Source: Bacteroidales bacterium (GTDB lineage Bacteria; Bacteroidota; Bacteroidia; Bacteroidales; Porphyromonadaceae). From it: 19,032 bases of DNA. Below the pieces are notes generated by a model. The model was not told where the DNA came from. It did not search any database and saw only the letters and a list, made by a program, of their open reading frames with translations. The translations under genes were made by a program, and so were the position numbers. The stretch is taken from positions 1 to 19,032 of the forward strand of contig SFHG01000039.1 in assembly GCA_004555765.1 (NCBI GenBank). The letters run 5' to 3'. Below, piece after piece: positions 1 to 8,417 of this stretch; position 1 is the first letter of the stretch, and every line of letters begins with the position of its first letter.

Positions 1-246
1 AGTGAAGGGCTTCCTCGTCCGATATTGGACAGCAGACAGTATGCCAAAGAAAAATCGGGAGCAGACTGGAGCTTCCACGACTTCGGGCATCTTCCCGTGG
101 CGGAGCGTCCCCTGATTGATTACATCTTCGTCGGATCGGACGGAGCGGATATACTGATGAACTCCGTCCTTAACGAGGACGACAGCGACCCGAATCATCT
201 ATACCTCTCCGACCACGCTCCTGTGCTGGTCAAAATAGGTCTCTAA
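1..246 (+). CDS. Endonuclease/exonuclease/phosphatase family protein, C-terminal part
   Basis: The frame is open from the first base and ends at a TAA, so only the last 81 codons are present. The C-terminal motifs are those of the EEP fold (DNase I, exonuclease III, sphingomyelinase-like enzymes): RPLIDYIFVG, matching the conserved D-x-I-F strand, and LSDHAPVLVKI, matching the S-D-H-x-P motif. The SDH aspartate and histidine are catalytic or metal-site residues in this family. The substrate (nucleic acid, lipid or phosphoester) cannot be told from this fragment, and any signal peptide would lie outside the window. An internal TTG at 25 is not needed as a start because the reading frame continues upstream. 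A strong terminator follows 28 bases after the stop. Confidence 0.85.
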   Translation, partial: SEGLPRPILDSRQYAKEKSGADWSFHDFGHLPVAERPLIDYIFVGSDGADILMNSVLNEDDSDPNHLYLSDHAPVLVKIGL

Positions 247-274
247 TAAGGGAGCCGGTTTCCAAGAACCCGAA

Positions 275-308
275 ACGCTCGCGTCCATAACGTCGCGGGC
301 GTTTTTTA
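275..308 (+). terminator. Rho-independent terminator of the EEP-family gene
   Basis: A 9-bp stem (275-283 with 294-302, one G-T pair) encloses a 10-base loop. It is followed directly by a run of six T (302-307). It lies just after the stop codon at 246 and fits a classical intrinsic terminator for the plus strand. Confidence 0.8.
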
Positions 309-325
309 TTGGAGACAAGACAAGC

Positions 326-365
326 GAAAACGGTCTTTTCCCGAATTGGGGAAAAGACCGTTTTC
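326..365. terminator. Perfect 17-bp hairpin between converging transcripts
   Basis: Positions 326-342 and 349-365 are exact reverse complements around a 6-base loop. The outer stem is A/T-rich (GAAAAC...GTTTTC) and the core is G/C-rich, so the hairpin is terminator-like in both directions. It sits between the plus-strand gene ending at 246 and the minus-strand tRNA genes. It most likely ends the tRNA transcript and backs up the first terminator. Confidence 0.65.
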
Positions 366-420
366 AAGTCCACAAAACCTTAACTAACTAACTAAAAACT
401 CTAAACTCTAAACAAAAGAG

Positions 421-504
421 TGCGCAGGATGAGATTCGAACTCACACACCCAAACGGGCACTACCCCCTCAAAGTAGCGCGTCTACCGATTCCGCCACCT
501 GCGC
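421..504 (-). tRNA. tRNA-Leu (anticodon GAG)
   Basis: Read on the minus strand this is an 84-base class II tRNA. The acceptor stem GCGCAGG pairs with CCTGCGC, followed by discriminator A at 421. The D arm contains GGCGGAATCGGTAGAC, as in leucine tRNAs. The anticodon stem CTACT/GGTAG holds the loop TTGAGGG, giving anticodon GAG. A long variable arm and the T loop GTTCGAATC follow. The terminal CCA is not encoded, so it must be added after transcription. It is the distal member of a two-tRNA unit. Confidence 0.95.
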
Positions 505-553
505 ATGTACATAAGGAGTTCCTCGTCTGACTTCTGCTTGGGACTTAGAAAAG

Positions 554-637
554 TGCCCGGGACAGGAATCGAACCTGCACGACATTGCTGTCACTAGTAC
601 CTGAAACTAGCGCGTCTACCAATTCCGCCACCCGGGC
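554..637 (-). tRNA. tRNA-Leu (anticodon CAG)
   Basis: Minus-strand, 84 bases, class II. The acceptor stem GCCCGGG pairs with CCCGGGC, with discriminator A at 554. The anticodon stem CTAGT/ACTAG holds the loop TTCAGGT, giving anticodon CAG for CUG codons. A long variable arm and the T loop GTTCGATTC complete the cloverleaf. No CCA is encoded. It lies 49 bases upstream of the GAG isoacceptor and about 100 bases downstream of a strong promoter match, so the two are probably co-transcribed. Confidence 0.95.
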
Positions 638-743
638 TCGTGTTCCTTGCCAGTCGGAAGTAAGATTTACTCCTCTTATGAGTTTCCGGAGACCTTTTCT
701 CCCGAGTTCTTACGTCAAAGAGTTACCTCTTGTTTTGTGAGTG

Positions 744-775
744 CAAAGTTACACACAAAATTTCATTCTGCCAAA
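744..775 (-). promoter_or_regulatory. Bacteroidota-type promoter for the two tRNA-Leu genes
   Basis: On the minus strand a -33 TTTG (775-772) is separated by exactly 20 bases from TAACTTTG (751-744). This matches the known Bacteroidota housekeeping consensus TTTG-N19 to 21-TAnnTTTG completely. The first tRNA begins about 107 bases downstream, implying a leader that is trimmed. It is the best promoter match in the window. Confidence 0.7.
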
Positions 776-819
776 CCTTTCTCCCAAAAAATTTACTCCG
801 TCACCTTAAACACAAAGGC

Positions 820-941
820 TCGTGACTGCACACCATTTTGGTACAGGCAGAAAAAGGGGAAAGGTACAGACCGGGACGAAGGCGAGATACAGACCGGGAC
901 GAGAACGAGATACGGATCGAAACCTCGGCGGTATACCTATG
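820..941. repeat. Short degenerate intergenic repeats downstream of mutS2
   Basis: TACAGACCGGGACGA occurs exactly twice (865-879 and 888-902). Related pieces (GAGATACAGACC, GAGATACGG, TTTTGGTAC) surround them. GCGAGATACAGACCGGGAC at 882-900 is nearly repeated at 3429-3447 between rseP and mutS2. Similar motifs recur in two other spacers. No gene is supported here, although the region reads open in several short frames. The rest of 638-819 holds only the tRNA promoter. Confidence 0.5.
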
Positions 942-3374
942 CTACAACTCGACGATCGTGATGCCTGCACCGCCAAAGTCCACGTGTTCGTCCCGATACG
1001 CCCTCACTCTCGGGTTACTCTCAAGTAGCTGACGGATCGCTGTACGCAACGCTCCGGTGCCGGTGCCGTGGAGGATGCGCACCGGGCTGAAGCCGAAGCG
1101 ACCTGCGTCATCAAGGTAGTGGGTAACCGTCTGGAGTGCCTCGTCCACCCTCATACCGCGGACATCGAGTTGGGGCTTAAAATTGAGCTTATGCTCGTCG
1201 GTCTGGGCTTCTATAACCCGGTTTGCCGCCGGACGGGCTTCGGTAGCTTTTTCCGACGTGCGGGAGAGCTTTTCCATCGGGAACCACATCGTGAGTGCGC
1301 CCATAATCACTTGGGCTTTTTTGCCCTCCACGGCCACGACTTCGCCTACTGCGTTGCCGCTCTCGAGCTTCACCTTGTCCCCCGGCTCGAGTGGACGGGT
1401 GTCCCGCACCCGCTCTTCGGCTTTGGGTCTCCGGGGTTCCTTCTTTTGCTCCAGCCGGGTACGTTTCTTCTGAAGCCTTTCACGAGCTTTTTGGGTCTCT
1501 TCCTTATCGGCGGCATGGGTCTTGATGTCGCGGATGGTTTTCTCCACGGCGGCGTTGGCAGAGGTGACAATGTCGAGGGCTTGGGAGTGGGCTTTACTGA
1601 TGATTTCGTCCCGTTTGTCCTGTATCTTGGAGAGGCGCTCGTCGAGTTTGTTCTTTTTCTCTTCCAGTTCCCGCTCGAGTCTTTTGATCTCACCGCGCTT
1701 GGATGCCCAGTAGGCTTTGTCCCTCATAATGTCTTGGAGGTACTTGTCCTGCGCCATATAGTCTTCGCCGACGAGACCGGAAGCATAGTCGAGGATTTCG
1801 CCCGGCAGACCGATAGAGCGGGCTATTTCTATGGCAAAAGAAGAACCGGGCTGTCCGATGTACAACTGATAGAGGGGCTTGATTTTCTGCCTGTCGAAGA
1901 GCATTGCGCCATTGATGACGCCGTCGTGGGTCTCGGAGTAATCTTTGAGGTTACCGTAGTGGGTGGTGATGACGCCGTAAGTACCCGACCGGCGGAAATT
2001 GTCGAGCAAGGCCTCGGCGATGGCACCGCCTATGGCCGGCTCTGTCCCGCCTCCGAACTCGTCGATCAAAACGAGTGTACGATCCGTGACGTTTCGGACA
2101 AAGTGTTTCATATTCCGAAGATGGGAGGAATAGGTACTCAGGTCGTCTTCCAGGGACTGCTGGTCGCCTATATCGAGCAGGATTCGGTCAAAGAGGGTGC
2201 AGACGCTGTGACTTTGCATCGGGACGGCGAGACCGCACTGAAGCATATACTGCAGCAGACCCACGGTCTTCAGCGTTGCCGACTTGCCGCCGGCGTTGGG
2301 ACCCGAGATGACGAGGATGCGGTTTTCGGGCGAGAGCTTGATGTCGAGCGGTACGAGGGCTTTGCCCTGCTCGGAGAGATGCCTTTCGAGGATAGGGTGA
2401 CGGGCTTTCCACCACTCCATAGATCCTGCCACGGCGGACAGGGTCGGAATCAGTGCGTCTTCGGAAGCAGCCAAAAGTGCCTTGGCGTGCAGGAGGTCAA
2501 GCCTGCCGAGTGCCACGGTATCGCTACGGAGGACGTTGAGGAAAGGGCGTATCCTTTCGGCCGCCTGTCTCAACAGTCGGTTAATTTCTCTCTGCTCCTC
2601 ATTTTTGGTCTCGCGGATACGGTTATTGAGGGCGACGACCTTCTCCGGCTCCATAAAGAGGGTACGGCCGGATGCACTCTCCTCGTGTACGATGCCGCCG
2701 ATGTTGCGCTTGGCAGATGGGATGACAGGCAGTAGGAGTCGTCCGTCCCGCATAGTGGGGGAAGCGTCTTTTTCTACCCACCCCTGGGTACGGGCTTCGA
2801 CGAGGATGCGCTGAAGGGTCTGCCCGATCGACCCCTCAAGGCTTCTCAATTCGGATCGGATCTCGCGTAAAGTTTCCGATGCGGTGTCCTTTATCTCGCC
2901 GTCATCACCTATGAGGCTGTCCAAAAGCCGGCGAATGGGAGGAAGGCTGTCCATCCCGTCGATGATTTTGGAGAGCAGGGGCATCTCTTCGGGAAGCGGG
3001 AGACCTTGAACCGATCCGGCGATCCCGAGAAGCTTTTTCACCGCCACAGCCCCTTCGACGGAAAGGGTGCTTCCCTGAGGGGCAAGACCTTTGATGTGCT
3101 CCCGTATGGGCGGGAATGCGAAAGACGGCAGATCGGCACTGACTCTCAACCTCATCATCTCCCCGAGCATATCAAGCTCGGATCTCAGTGCCCGGGACGG
3201 CGGCATAAAGGCCACCCGCCCGGCAAAGTACCTACCGACCTCGTTTTCACAAAAAGCCACCAGCTCCGCCCTTATGGACGTAAAGCCGAGCCTCTCTTCG
3301 ATATCGGGGGGAAAGTTGGACTTATCGGAGTCCGCGTGCGGCATAAGCCTGCCTTTGGTCATAGGTGCGATCAC
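942..3374 (-). CDS. mutS2: MutS2-family ATPase with C-terminal Smr domain
   Basis: The gene codes for about 810 residues, a normal MutS2 length. An N-terminal core and clamp region (about 20-330) lacks the mismatch-recognition domain of MutS1. The ATPase follows: Walker A SGPNAGGKS (about 357-365) and Walker B IDEFGGGTEP (about 437-446), then TTHY. Next come a lysine- and glutamate-rich coiled coil (about 555-660), a short beta-rich domain, and a Smr domain (about 735-810) with LDVRG and HGTGTGALR. MutS2 proteins bind branched DNA or collided ribosomes, where the Smr domain acts in nucleic-acid cleavage or ribosome rescue; which role applies here is not visible. The longest start is at 3374, but ATG at 3344 fits better because family homology begins at FPPDIEERLGF just after it. 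It is the last gene of the dxr-rseP-mutS2 cluster, 102 bases after rseP. Confidence 0.93.
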   Translation of the reverse strand: MIAPMTKGRLMPHADSDKSNFPPDIEERLGFTSIRAELVAFCENEVGRYFAGRVAFMPPSRALRSELDMLGEMMRLRVSADLPSFAFPPIREHIKGLAPQGSTLSVEGAVAVKKLLGIAGSVQGLPLPEEMPLLSKIIDGMDSLPPIRRLLDSLIGDDGEIKDTASETLREIRSELRSLEGSIGQTLQRILVEARTQGWVEKDASPTMRDGRLLLPVIPSAKRNIGGIVHEESASGRTLFMEPEKVVALNNRIRETKNEEQREINRLLRQAAERIRPFLNVLRSDTVALGRLDLLHAKALLAASEDALIPTLSAVAGSMEWWKARHPILERHLSEQGKALVPLDIKLSPENRILVISGPNAGGKSATLKTVGLLQYMLQCGLAVPMQSHSVCTLFDRILLDIGDQQSLEDDLSTYSSHLRNMKHFVRNVTDRTLVLIDEFGGGTEPAIGGAIAEALLDNFRRSGTYGVITTHYGNLKDYSETHDGVINGAMLFDRQKIKPLYQLYIGQPGSSFAIEIARSIGLPGEILDYASGLVGEDYMAQDKYLQDIMRDKAYWASKRGEIKRLERELEEKKNKLDERLSKIQDKRDEIISKAHSQALDIVTSANAAVEKTIRDIKTHAADKEETQKARERLQKKRTRLEQKKEPRRPKAEERVRDTRPLEPGDKVKLESGNAVGEVVAVEGKKAQVIMGALTMWFPMEKLSRTSEKATEARPAANRVIEAQTDEHKLNFKPQLDVRGMRVDEALQTVTHYLDDAGRFGFSPVRILHGTGTGALRTAIRQLLESNPRVRAYRDEHVDFGGAGITIVEL

Positions 3375-3476
3375 TGTCGGAAATTTTGCCCGTACCTACG
3401 AAAGTGCGTGGTACGGTGCGAAAAAGGAGCGAGACACAGACCAAGACTTTCGTCTCGGTCCGTACCCCGTGAGGGG
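3375..3476 (-). repeat. rseP-mutS2 spacer with hairpins and a dispersed-repeat copy
   Basis: Two inverted repeats lie just after the rseP stop. One is ACCCC/GGGGT with a 4-base loop (3464-3477, overlapping the stop codon). The other is a 9-base stem with one mismatch (3439-3447 with 3452-3460). Neither is followed by a clear T run on the minus strand, so they may adjust mRNA stability or attenuate rather than fully terminate. Positions 3429-3447 resemble the repeat at 882-900 in 16 of 19 bases. Confidence 0.4.
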
Positions 3477-4799
3477 TCAGAATAGGAAGCGGAATACGTC
3501 CATTATATTGGCGTAAAGCATCAGGGCAAGGAGGAAGAGCATTCCCGCAATCTGGATGCGGGTCTGCCACTTGATGGGTAGCGGTCGTCCCATCACCCAC
3601 TCGACAAGTAGGAAGAGGATGTGACCGCCGTCGAGTCCGGGGATAGGCAGGAGGTTCATCACGGCAAGGATGACGGAGAGGAAAGCGGACATAATCCAGA
3701 AGGAGTGCCAATCCCACATCGGGGAAAAGAGTGACCCGATCGTTCCGAGACCGCCGAGCTTGGAAGCGCCCTCTTTTGTAGCGATGTATTTCAGTTGTCC
3801 CACATAGCTTTTGAGCTGTTTGACAGCCTCTCGGATACCCGCGGGGAAGCTCTCGAAGATTCCGTACGTCCGCGTCTCCATTCCGAAGACTTCTCCGGGC
3901 TGACGGAAGACGATGCCCAGTCCTTTTTCTTTGTCCGCCACGGTGTACCGTGTCACGACCTGCCCACCCGCGGTCTGTACGGTGACGAGGACAGAGTCGC
4001 CCCGCGATGCCTGTATGGCGGGCAGAAGAGTGGCAAGCCCCCTCCTTTCATTCCCGTCAAGGGCGAGGATTCGATCCCCTTCCCTGAATCCGTCCCTCTC
4101 GGCATTCGATCCGGGCAGGACCTCACCCACCACAGCGGGGACATTGAGGTACATAAAAGCGGAGTCCGTGGCGAGTGTGGCCTCCACCATATCCACCGGT
4201 ACGGCGATGTCCACATTTCCGATGTGGGGACGCACGACCGTGAGCGTCTTGCCGTCCGCGATGGTTTGGATCATCATCGGGTCATACTCTTCGAGGACTT
4301 TCCCGTCCACGGCATAAGGGCGGTCGCCGTCCACGAGTCCCATGGCGTGTCCCACACTGGTATAGGAGAGATTGTCGCCGATGTTCTGCATCGGGATGTG
4401 TGTCGTCCCCCACGTGTACGCCACAGCACCGTAAATCAGCATAGCGAGGACGAAGTTAAAGATCACGCCGCCCGCCATCACGAGTAGACGCTGCCAGACC
4501 GGTTTGGAGCGAAATTCCCACGGCTTGGCGTCACTTGCCTCGCCTATGTCCGAGAGGGTTTCGTCCACCATCCCGTCTATGGCGCAATAACCGCCCAAGG
4601 GGAGCCACCCGATGCCGTACTCCGTGTCGCTGTTCTTGGGCTTATAGCGAAAGAGGGCAAACCAGGGGTCGAAAAAGAGGTAGAACTTATTGACGCGAAT
4701 CTTGAAGAGGCGCGCCATCGTGAAGTGTCCCAGTTCGTGAATAAAAACCAGTATGGTAAGGGACAGCAGGAGCTGTCCTATGCGGATGAGTATGTCCAT
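3477..4799 (-). CDS. rseP: RseP-type site-2 intramembrane zinc metalloprotease
   Basis: This 440-residue protein belongs to the M50 family. The first membrane segment (about 5-26) carries the zinc motif HELGH (21-25). A second hydrophobic segment spans about 104-130. Two PDZ-like regions follow: a degenerate one (about 140-205) and a clear one (about 218-285, with GDRILALDG). Later membrane segments include LLPIPGLDGGH (383-393), whose aspartate D390 is the third zinc ligand in this family. In other bacteria RseP cleaves anti-sigma factors or signal-peptide remnants in the inner membrane. An ECF sigma factor lies at 16736-17269, but no anti-sigma target is seen. The start lies only 18 bases after the dxr stop, so the two are probably one transcript. 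The dxr-rseP arrangement is common in Bacteroidota. Confidence 0.93.
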   Translation of the reverse strand: MDILIRIGQLLLSLTILVFIHELGHFTMARLFKIRVNKFYLFFDPWFALFRYKPKNSDTEYGIGWLPLGGYCAIDGMVDETLSDIGEASDAKPWEFRSKPVWQRLLVMAGGVIFNFVLAMLIYGAVAYTWGTTHIPMQNIGDNLSYTSVGHAMGLVDGDRPYAVDGKVLEEYDPMMIQTIADGKTLTVVRPHIGNVDIAVPVDMVEATLATDSAFMYLNVPAVVGEVLPGSNAERDGFREGDRILALDGNERRGLATLLPAIQASRGDSVLVTVQTAGGQVVTRYTVADKEKGLGIVFRQPGEVFGMETRTYGIFESFPAGIREAVKQLKSYVGQLKYIATKEGASKLGGLGTIGSLFSPMWDWHSFWIMSAFLSVILAVMNLLPIPGLDGGHILFLLVEWVMGRPLPIKWQTRIQIAGMLFLLALMLYANIMDVFRFLF

Positions 4800-4817
4800 C
4801 AGAGCGGGGTGAAAGGG

Positions 4818-5978
4818 TTAGTTCTTCGGAGACCAAATGCGGGCTGCCTTGCGGGCCTCCTCGTCTATCGCCCGAAGCACTTTGAGCGACTTGGCATTCC
4901 GCACGGGGAGAGTGTCAAGGACGGAAGAAATAATACGGGGTATGTCGGTAAATCGTATCTCTTTACCGAGGAAACGGGATACGGCCACTTCGTTGGCCGC
5001 GTTGAGGGCACAGGTCGCGGTACCCTCCTCTGCGAGAGCTTGGTAAGCGAGGTCAAGGCAGGGGAAAAGGCTTCTCTTGGGCTTCTCGAACGTAAGGGTA
5101 GCCAAGTCCTCCACTTCGGGCAGAGCCACACCTGTGGACAGTCTTTCCGGAAATAGAAGTGCGTAAGCAATCGGGATGCGCATATCGGGCAACCCGAGCT
5201 GTGCCTTTACGGAACCGTCCCCAAACCCCACCATAGAGTGAACGATGCTCTGCCGGTGTACGACGACATCGATATTCTCGGGTGCGACATCGAAGAGGTA
5301 GTGTGCCTCGATCATCTCGAAGCCCTTATTCATCAACGTAGCAGAGTCTATGGTGACCTTTTTGCCCATGCTCCAAACGGGGTGGCGAAGTGCCATCTCC
5401 GGAGTTACTTCCCGCAACTCGTCCTCCGAGCAGTCGACGAAAGCCCCCCCGGATGCAGTGAGGTAAATTTTCCGTGCATTGCGTCCCTGCTCACCGTTGA
5501 TACACTGGAAGATCGCCGAGTGCTCCGAGTCCACGGGCAGGATGACAGCCGAGTGCTCACGAGCCAGACTCCGGATCAATTTGCCCGCCACCACGAGGGT
5601 TTCCTTATTGGCGAGTGCGATCATCCGTCCGCTCTTTATGGCGCTGATGGTCGGCTCAAGCCCGGCGAATCCCACCATCGCGGTCAGAACCATATCTGCA
5701 TCATACTCGCCTGCGACGAGCGAGACCTCCTCGGATCCGCAGCGCACCTCCACAGAGGTGTCACTAAGCGCTTTCTTCAAGGGTTTGTATCTGGTCTCGT
5801 CATTCACGACCACCACTTTGGGGTGAAATTGGCGAGCCTGTTTCTCAAGCAGTTCGATATTGCGGTCACAGACAAGAGCGTGGACGGTGAGCTTCTCCGG
5901 ATGACGTGCGATGATGTCCAAAGCCTGCGTGCCTATCGAACCGGTGCTCCCCAAGATGGTGATCCGTCTCTGATCCAT
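4818..5978 (-). CDS. dxr: 1-deoxy-D-xylulose 5-phosphate reductoisomerase
   Basis: The 386-residue product catalyses the second step of the methylerythritol phosphate pathway, converting DXP to MEP with NADPH and a divalent metal in the cytosol. The NADPH-binding loop GSTGSIG is at 10-16. The metal ligands lie in VDSEHSAIFQC (D150 and E152) and NKGFE (E221). The catalytic loop HPVWSMGKKVTIDSATLMNK (199-218) and the SIVHSMV segment are intact. Length and motif spacing match the family closely. It is the first gene of the minus-strand cluster, starting 421 bases from the divergent protease gene. The ATG at 5978 gives an N-terminus beginning three residues before the first beta strand, as expected. 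Confidence 0.97.
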   Translation of the reverse strand: MDQRRITILGSTGSIGTQALDIIARHPEKLTVHALVCDRNIELLEKQARQFHPKVVVVNDETRYKPLKKALSDTSVEVRCGSEEVSLVAGEYDADMVLTAMVGFAGLEPTISAIKSGRMIALANKETLVVAGKLIRSLAREHSAVILPVDSEHSAIFQCINGEQGRNARKIYLTASGGAFVDCSEDELREVTPEMALRHPVWSMGKKVTIDSATLMNKGFEMIEAHYLFDVAPENIDVVVHRQSIVHSMVGFGDGSVKAQLGLPDMRIPIAYALLFPERLSTGVALPEVEDLATLTFEKPKRSLFPCLDLAYQALAEEGTATCALNAANEVAVSRFLGKEIRFTDIPRIISSVLDTLPVRNAKSLKVLRAIDEEARKAARIWSPKN

Positions 5979-6399
5979 TTGTGTAGTGTCTTATTTTGTT
6001 TGTCTTGGATGTGCTGTGAAAAACGTTTTCGGTCACAAATTTACCCAAAAGAGACCGAAGCCGCACCTTCCCTCCGGAGTCTTCCCCAAATGAGAACGAA
6101 CCGCTTCTCAAAGAAGACCCGTACCAAAAAGAAGTCGAGACACGTACCGGGAAGAAATTTTCGCACAGACCCACACCAAGTCGAGACACGTACCAAAAAA
6201 AATCAGCCGCCTGTACTTGACACTTCATACCGTCTGCACCGACCGGGACTGTTCTTTCTCGCACGACAACGACCAACCCTTTTATTTTGGATTTTGGCAG
6301 GATGAAAGGTTTTGGGGAAATTTGTAGAGTGGGTACCTCCCGAAGAGGCACCTCACACATTTTTTCGGCTTACACACATTCATCACAAGCATATTTAAG
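5979..6399. other. Divergent spacer between dxr and the S41 protease gene
   Basis: No gene is supported in these 421 bases. For dxr there is an exact TAnnTTTG match on the minus strand (TAAATTTG, 6043-6036), 58 bases from the start codon but without a good -33 partner. AAGTCGAGACACGTACC occurs twice exactly (6132-6148 and 6178-6194, 46 bases apart), with further CGTACCAAAA motifs nearby. The protease promoter candidate is listed separately. Confidence 0.5.
6292..6324 (+). promoter_or_regulatory. Candidate promoter of the S41 protease operon
   Basis: TTTTG (6292-6296) lies 20 bases before GAAATTTG (6317-6324). This fits the Bacteroidota consensus at the -33 box and at all but the first base of TAnnTTTG. 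The predicted transcript would start near 6331. That places an imperfect hairpin (6332-6339 with 6345-6352, plus outer pairs) at its very 5' end, about 70 bases before the ATG at 6400. Confidence 0.4.
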
Positions 6400-8073
6400 A
6401 TGAAAAAAATCATCCTGGCTCTCATCGCCGCTTTTTCGCTCGGCACAGCCGGTTGCGGCACCCTTGAGGCTCAAATCTCCCAAAACTCCGACACCTCCCT
6501 CGAAGTTTCCCGCGCCATACAGATCTTCCGGGACGTACTTACCGGCACCGCCGGTCTCTACGTCGACACCGTGGACGTCAGGAACATCACGACACTGGGC
6601 ATCAATGCGATGCTCTCGCGGCTCGACCCCTACACGAACTATATGCCGGAGGTGGAAAAAGAGGACTTCGACTTTATGACCACAGGGGAGTACGCCGGCA
6701 TCGGCGCCTATATCCAACAGGTCGACTCCATCGTCTATGTCTCCTACCCGATGCCGGGGTCGCCTGCGGAAAAAGCGGGTCTTCTCCCGGGAGATGCGTT
6801 CCTCGAAGTGGACGGCAAAGATATGATCCCCTCCACAGCTGCCAAGATCAGTAATACGCTCAAAGGCCCCGTCGGCACCCAAGTGAACGTAAAAATCAGG
6901 CGTAACGGCGAGTCGGACACCCGCACATTCATCATCACGAGAGGAAACGTAACGGTAGACCAGGTGGTTTATCGGGGTATCTTCGGTGACCGTATCGGGT
7001 TCATCCGGCTCAGTTCTTTCACCTCAAAGAGCGCGGACGACGTACGCCGTGCATACCAAGAGCTCACGAAAGACGGCCCCCTCAAGAGCCTCATCCTCGA
7101 CCTCCGGAGCAACGGAGGAGGCGTGCTCGACGGAGCCATCGACATACTCGGGATGTTTTTGCCGAAAGGGACGGAGGTGCTGACGACGAAGGGCAAACTG
7201 CCTCAGACGACCCAGAGCTACAAGACGACGAGAGAGCCCGTTTCCACCACACTGCCCCTCGCCGTACTCATCAACGGAGGCAGCGCTTCGGCGAGCGAAA
7301 TCCTCAGCGGTACCCTCCAAGACCTCGACCGCGCCGTCCTCGTGGGCTCGAAGAGCTTCGGGAAAGGACTCGTGCAGACGACCCGTCCCGTCTCCTACGA
7401 CGGGCTCCTCAAAGTCACCATCTCACGCTACTACATCCCCAGCGGACGCTCGATCCAGCAATTGGACTACAGCCACCGCAATCCCGACGGCTCCGTGGGG
7501 GCCGTGCCCGACAGTCTCACGAAAGTGTACCATACCAAAAACGGTCGCCCGGTACGGGACGGGGGCGGGATCCGTCCCGACCGTGAAGTAAAGGACGAAG
7601 TGCTTTCCGCACCCGTTTACTCGATGCTCGGCGAGGGCGAAATCTTTATGTACGCCCGTCTTTTGGCCAAGGACAAGCCCAAGCCCGCTTCCCTTAAGGA
7701 GATCAATATCACGGACGAGGAGTTTGATGCCTTCCTGAAGTTTCTCGAAGACCGCAAGTTCGAGTACGGGAAGATGAGTCTCAAGGCACTGGAGCAGCTG
7801 AAAGAACTCGCAGACTTTGAAGGCTACGAAGAGCGAAGCAAGGCGGCCTTTGAGGCGCTCCAAAAAGAGCTGACCCCCGACCTCCGCAAAGACGTACAGA
7901 AGGACAAAGAGCAGATTAAGAGCCTCCTTAGAGCAGCCCTTGCCGTGTATTACTTCGGGATGGAGGGGCAGTTTGCAGTGAACCTCGAGAGCGACCGCTC
8001 CATAGAAGAAGCCGTGCGCATCCTTTCCACCCCCGCAGAGTACAAGTCCATCCTATCCGGAGATAAGAAATGA
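6400..8073 (+). CDS. ctpA: S41-family C-terminal processing protease with PDZ domain
   Basis: The 557-residue protein starts with a short signal sequence (MKKIILALIAAFSLGTAGC). This could be a lipoprotein signal with Cys19, though T-A-G-C is a weak lipobox, or an ordinary Sec signal cleaved later. A PDZ domain (about 90-180) contains PGSPAEKAGLLPGD. The S41 core follows with the LILDLRSNGGG strand. The catalytic dyad can be placed by spacing in GGSASASEI and SKSFGKGLVQ: Ser297 and Lys322, 25 residues apart as in Tsp/Prc and the D1 processing protease. A helical, lysine-rich C-terminal region (about 430-557) is longer than in minimal CtpA. Such enzymes trim or degrade periplasmic proteins. It heads a cluster of four overlapping genes; its TGA overlaps the next ATG as ATGA. 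Confidence 0.93.
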   Translation: MKKIILALIAAFSLGTAGCGTLEAQISQNSDTSLEVSRAIQIFRDVLTGTAGLYVDTVDVRNITTLGINAMLSRLDPYTNYMPEVEKEDFDFMTTGEYAGIGAYIQQVDSIVYVSYPMPGSPAEKAGLLPGDAFLEVDGKDMIPSTAAKISNTLKGPVGTQVNVKIRRNGESDTRTFIITRGNVTVDQVVYRGIFGDRIGFIRLSSFTSKSADDVRRAYQELTKDGPLKSLILDLRSNGGGVLDGAIDILGMFLPKGTEVLTTKGKLPQTTQSYKTTREPVSTTLPLAVLINGGSASASEILSGTLQDLDRAVLVGSKSFGKGLVQTTRPVSYDGLLKVTISRYYIPSGRSIQQLDYSHRNPDGSVGAVPDSLTKVYHTKNGRPVRDGGGIRPDREVKDEVLSAPVYSMLGEGEIFMYARLLAKDKPKPASLKEINITDEEFDAFLKFLEDRKFEYGKMSLKALEQLKELADFEGYEERSKAAFEALQKELTPDLRKDVQKDKEQIKSLLRAALAVYYFGMEGQFAVNLESDRSIEEAVRILSTPAEYKSILSGDKK

Positions 8074-8417
8074 GCAAGAGAAACGAAGGCGGAGGGCTCG
8101 TATTCTCCACCAACAGGAGCTACTTCTCCGACCTGCTGAAAGAGTCGTTGGGAAGTGCCGAGACTTTGGCTCCCGAAGCGCAAAATCTCGTGGTAAGGAG
8201 GGACACGGCACGTCGCAGAGGCAAAGTAGTCACCCTCATCGAAGGATTTGAGGGCAAGGACAACGACCTCCGGGCTCTGGGGAAGAAGATCAAAGAAGCA
8301 CTCGGCACGGGCGGAAGCGCCAAAGAGGGCGAAATCATCATCCAAGGTGACCTGGTCGATCAAGTGGGATCACTCCTCATCGAATGGGGCTACCGTAAGA
8401 CAAAAATCCGGAGATGA
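8070..8417 (+). CDS. SUI1/eIF1-family translation factor (YciH-like)
   Basis: The 115-residue protein carries a C-terminal SUI1 domain (about 40-115). It shows RRDTARRRGKVVTLIEGF, the GTGGS loop (79-83), the EIIIQGD strand (88-94) and a GYRKTKI tail. The first 40 residues are a variable basic extension. SUI1 proteins bind the small ribosomal subunit; in bacteria the YciH type can influence start-site fidelity and stress translation, but its role in Bacteroidota is not well defined. Its ATG overlaps the protease TGA by four bases and its own TGA overlaps the next ATG the same way. Translation of the three genes is therefore probably coupled. Confidence 0.92.
   Translation: MSKRNEGGGLVFSTNRSYFSDLLKESLGSAETLAPEAQNLVVRRDTARRRGKVVTLIEGFEGKDNDLRALGKKIKEALGTGGSAKEGEIIIQGDLVDQVGSLLIEWGYRKTKIRR

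Noticed and set aside
1068..2735. Long plus-strand open frame of about 555 codons
   Set aside because: It runs antisense to mutS2, whose motifs are complete. The translation shows no family motif and is a by-product of GC-rich codon use.
5238..6305. Plus-strand frame across the start of dxr and the divergent spacer
   Set aside because: It is antisense to dxr over most of its length and then runs through repeat-rich spacer; no domain is visible.
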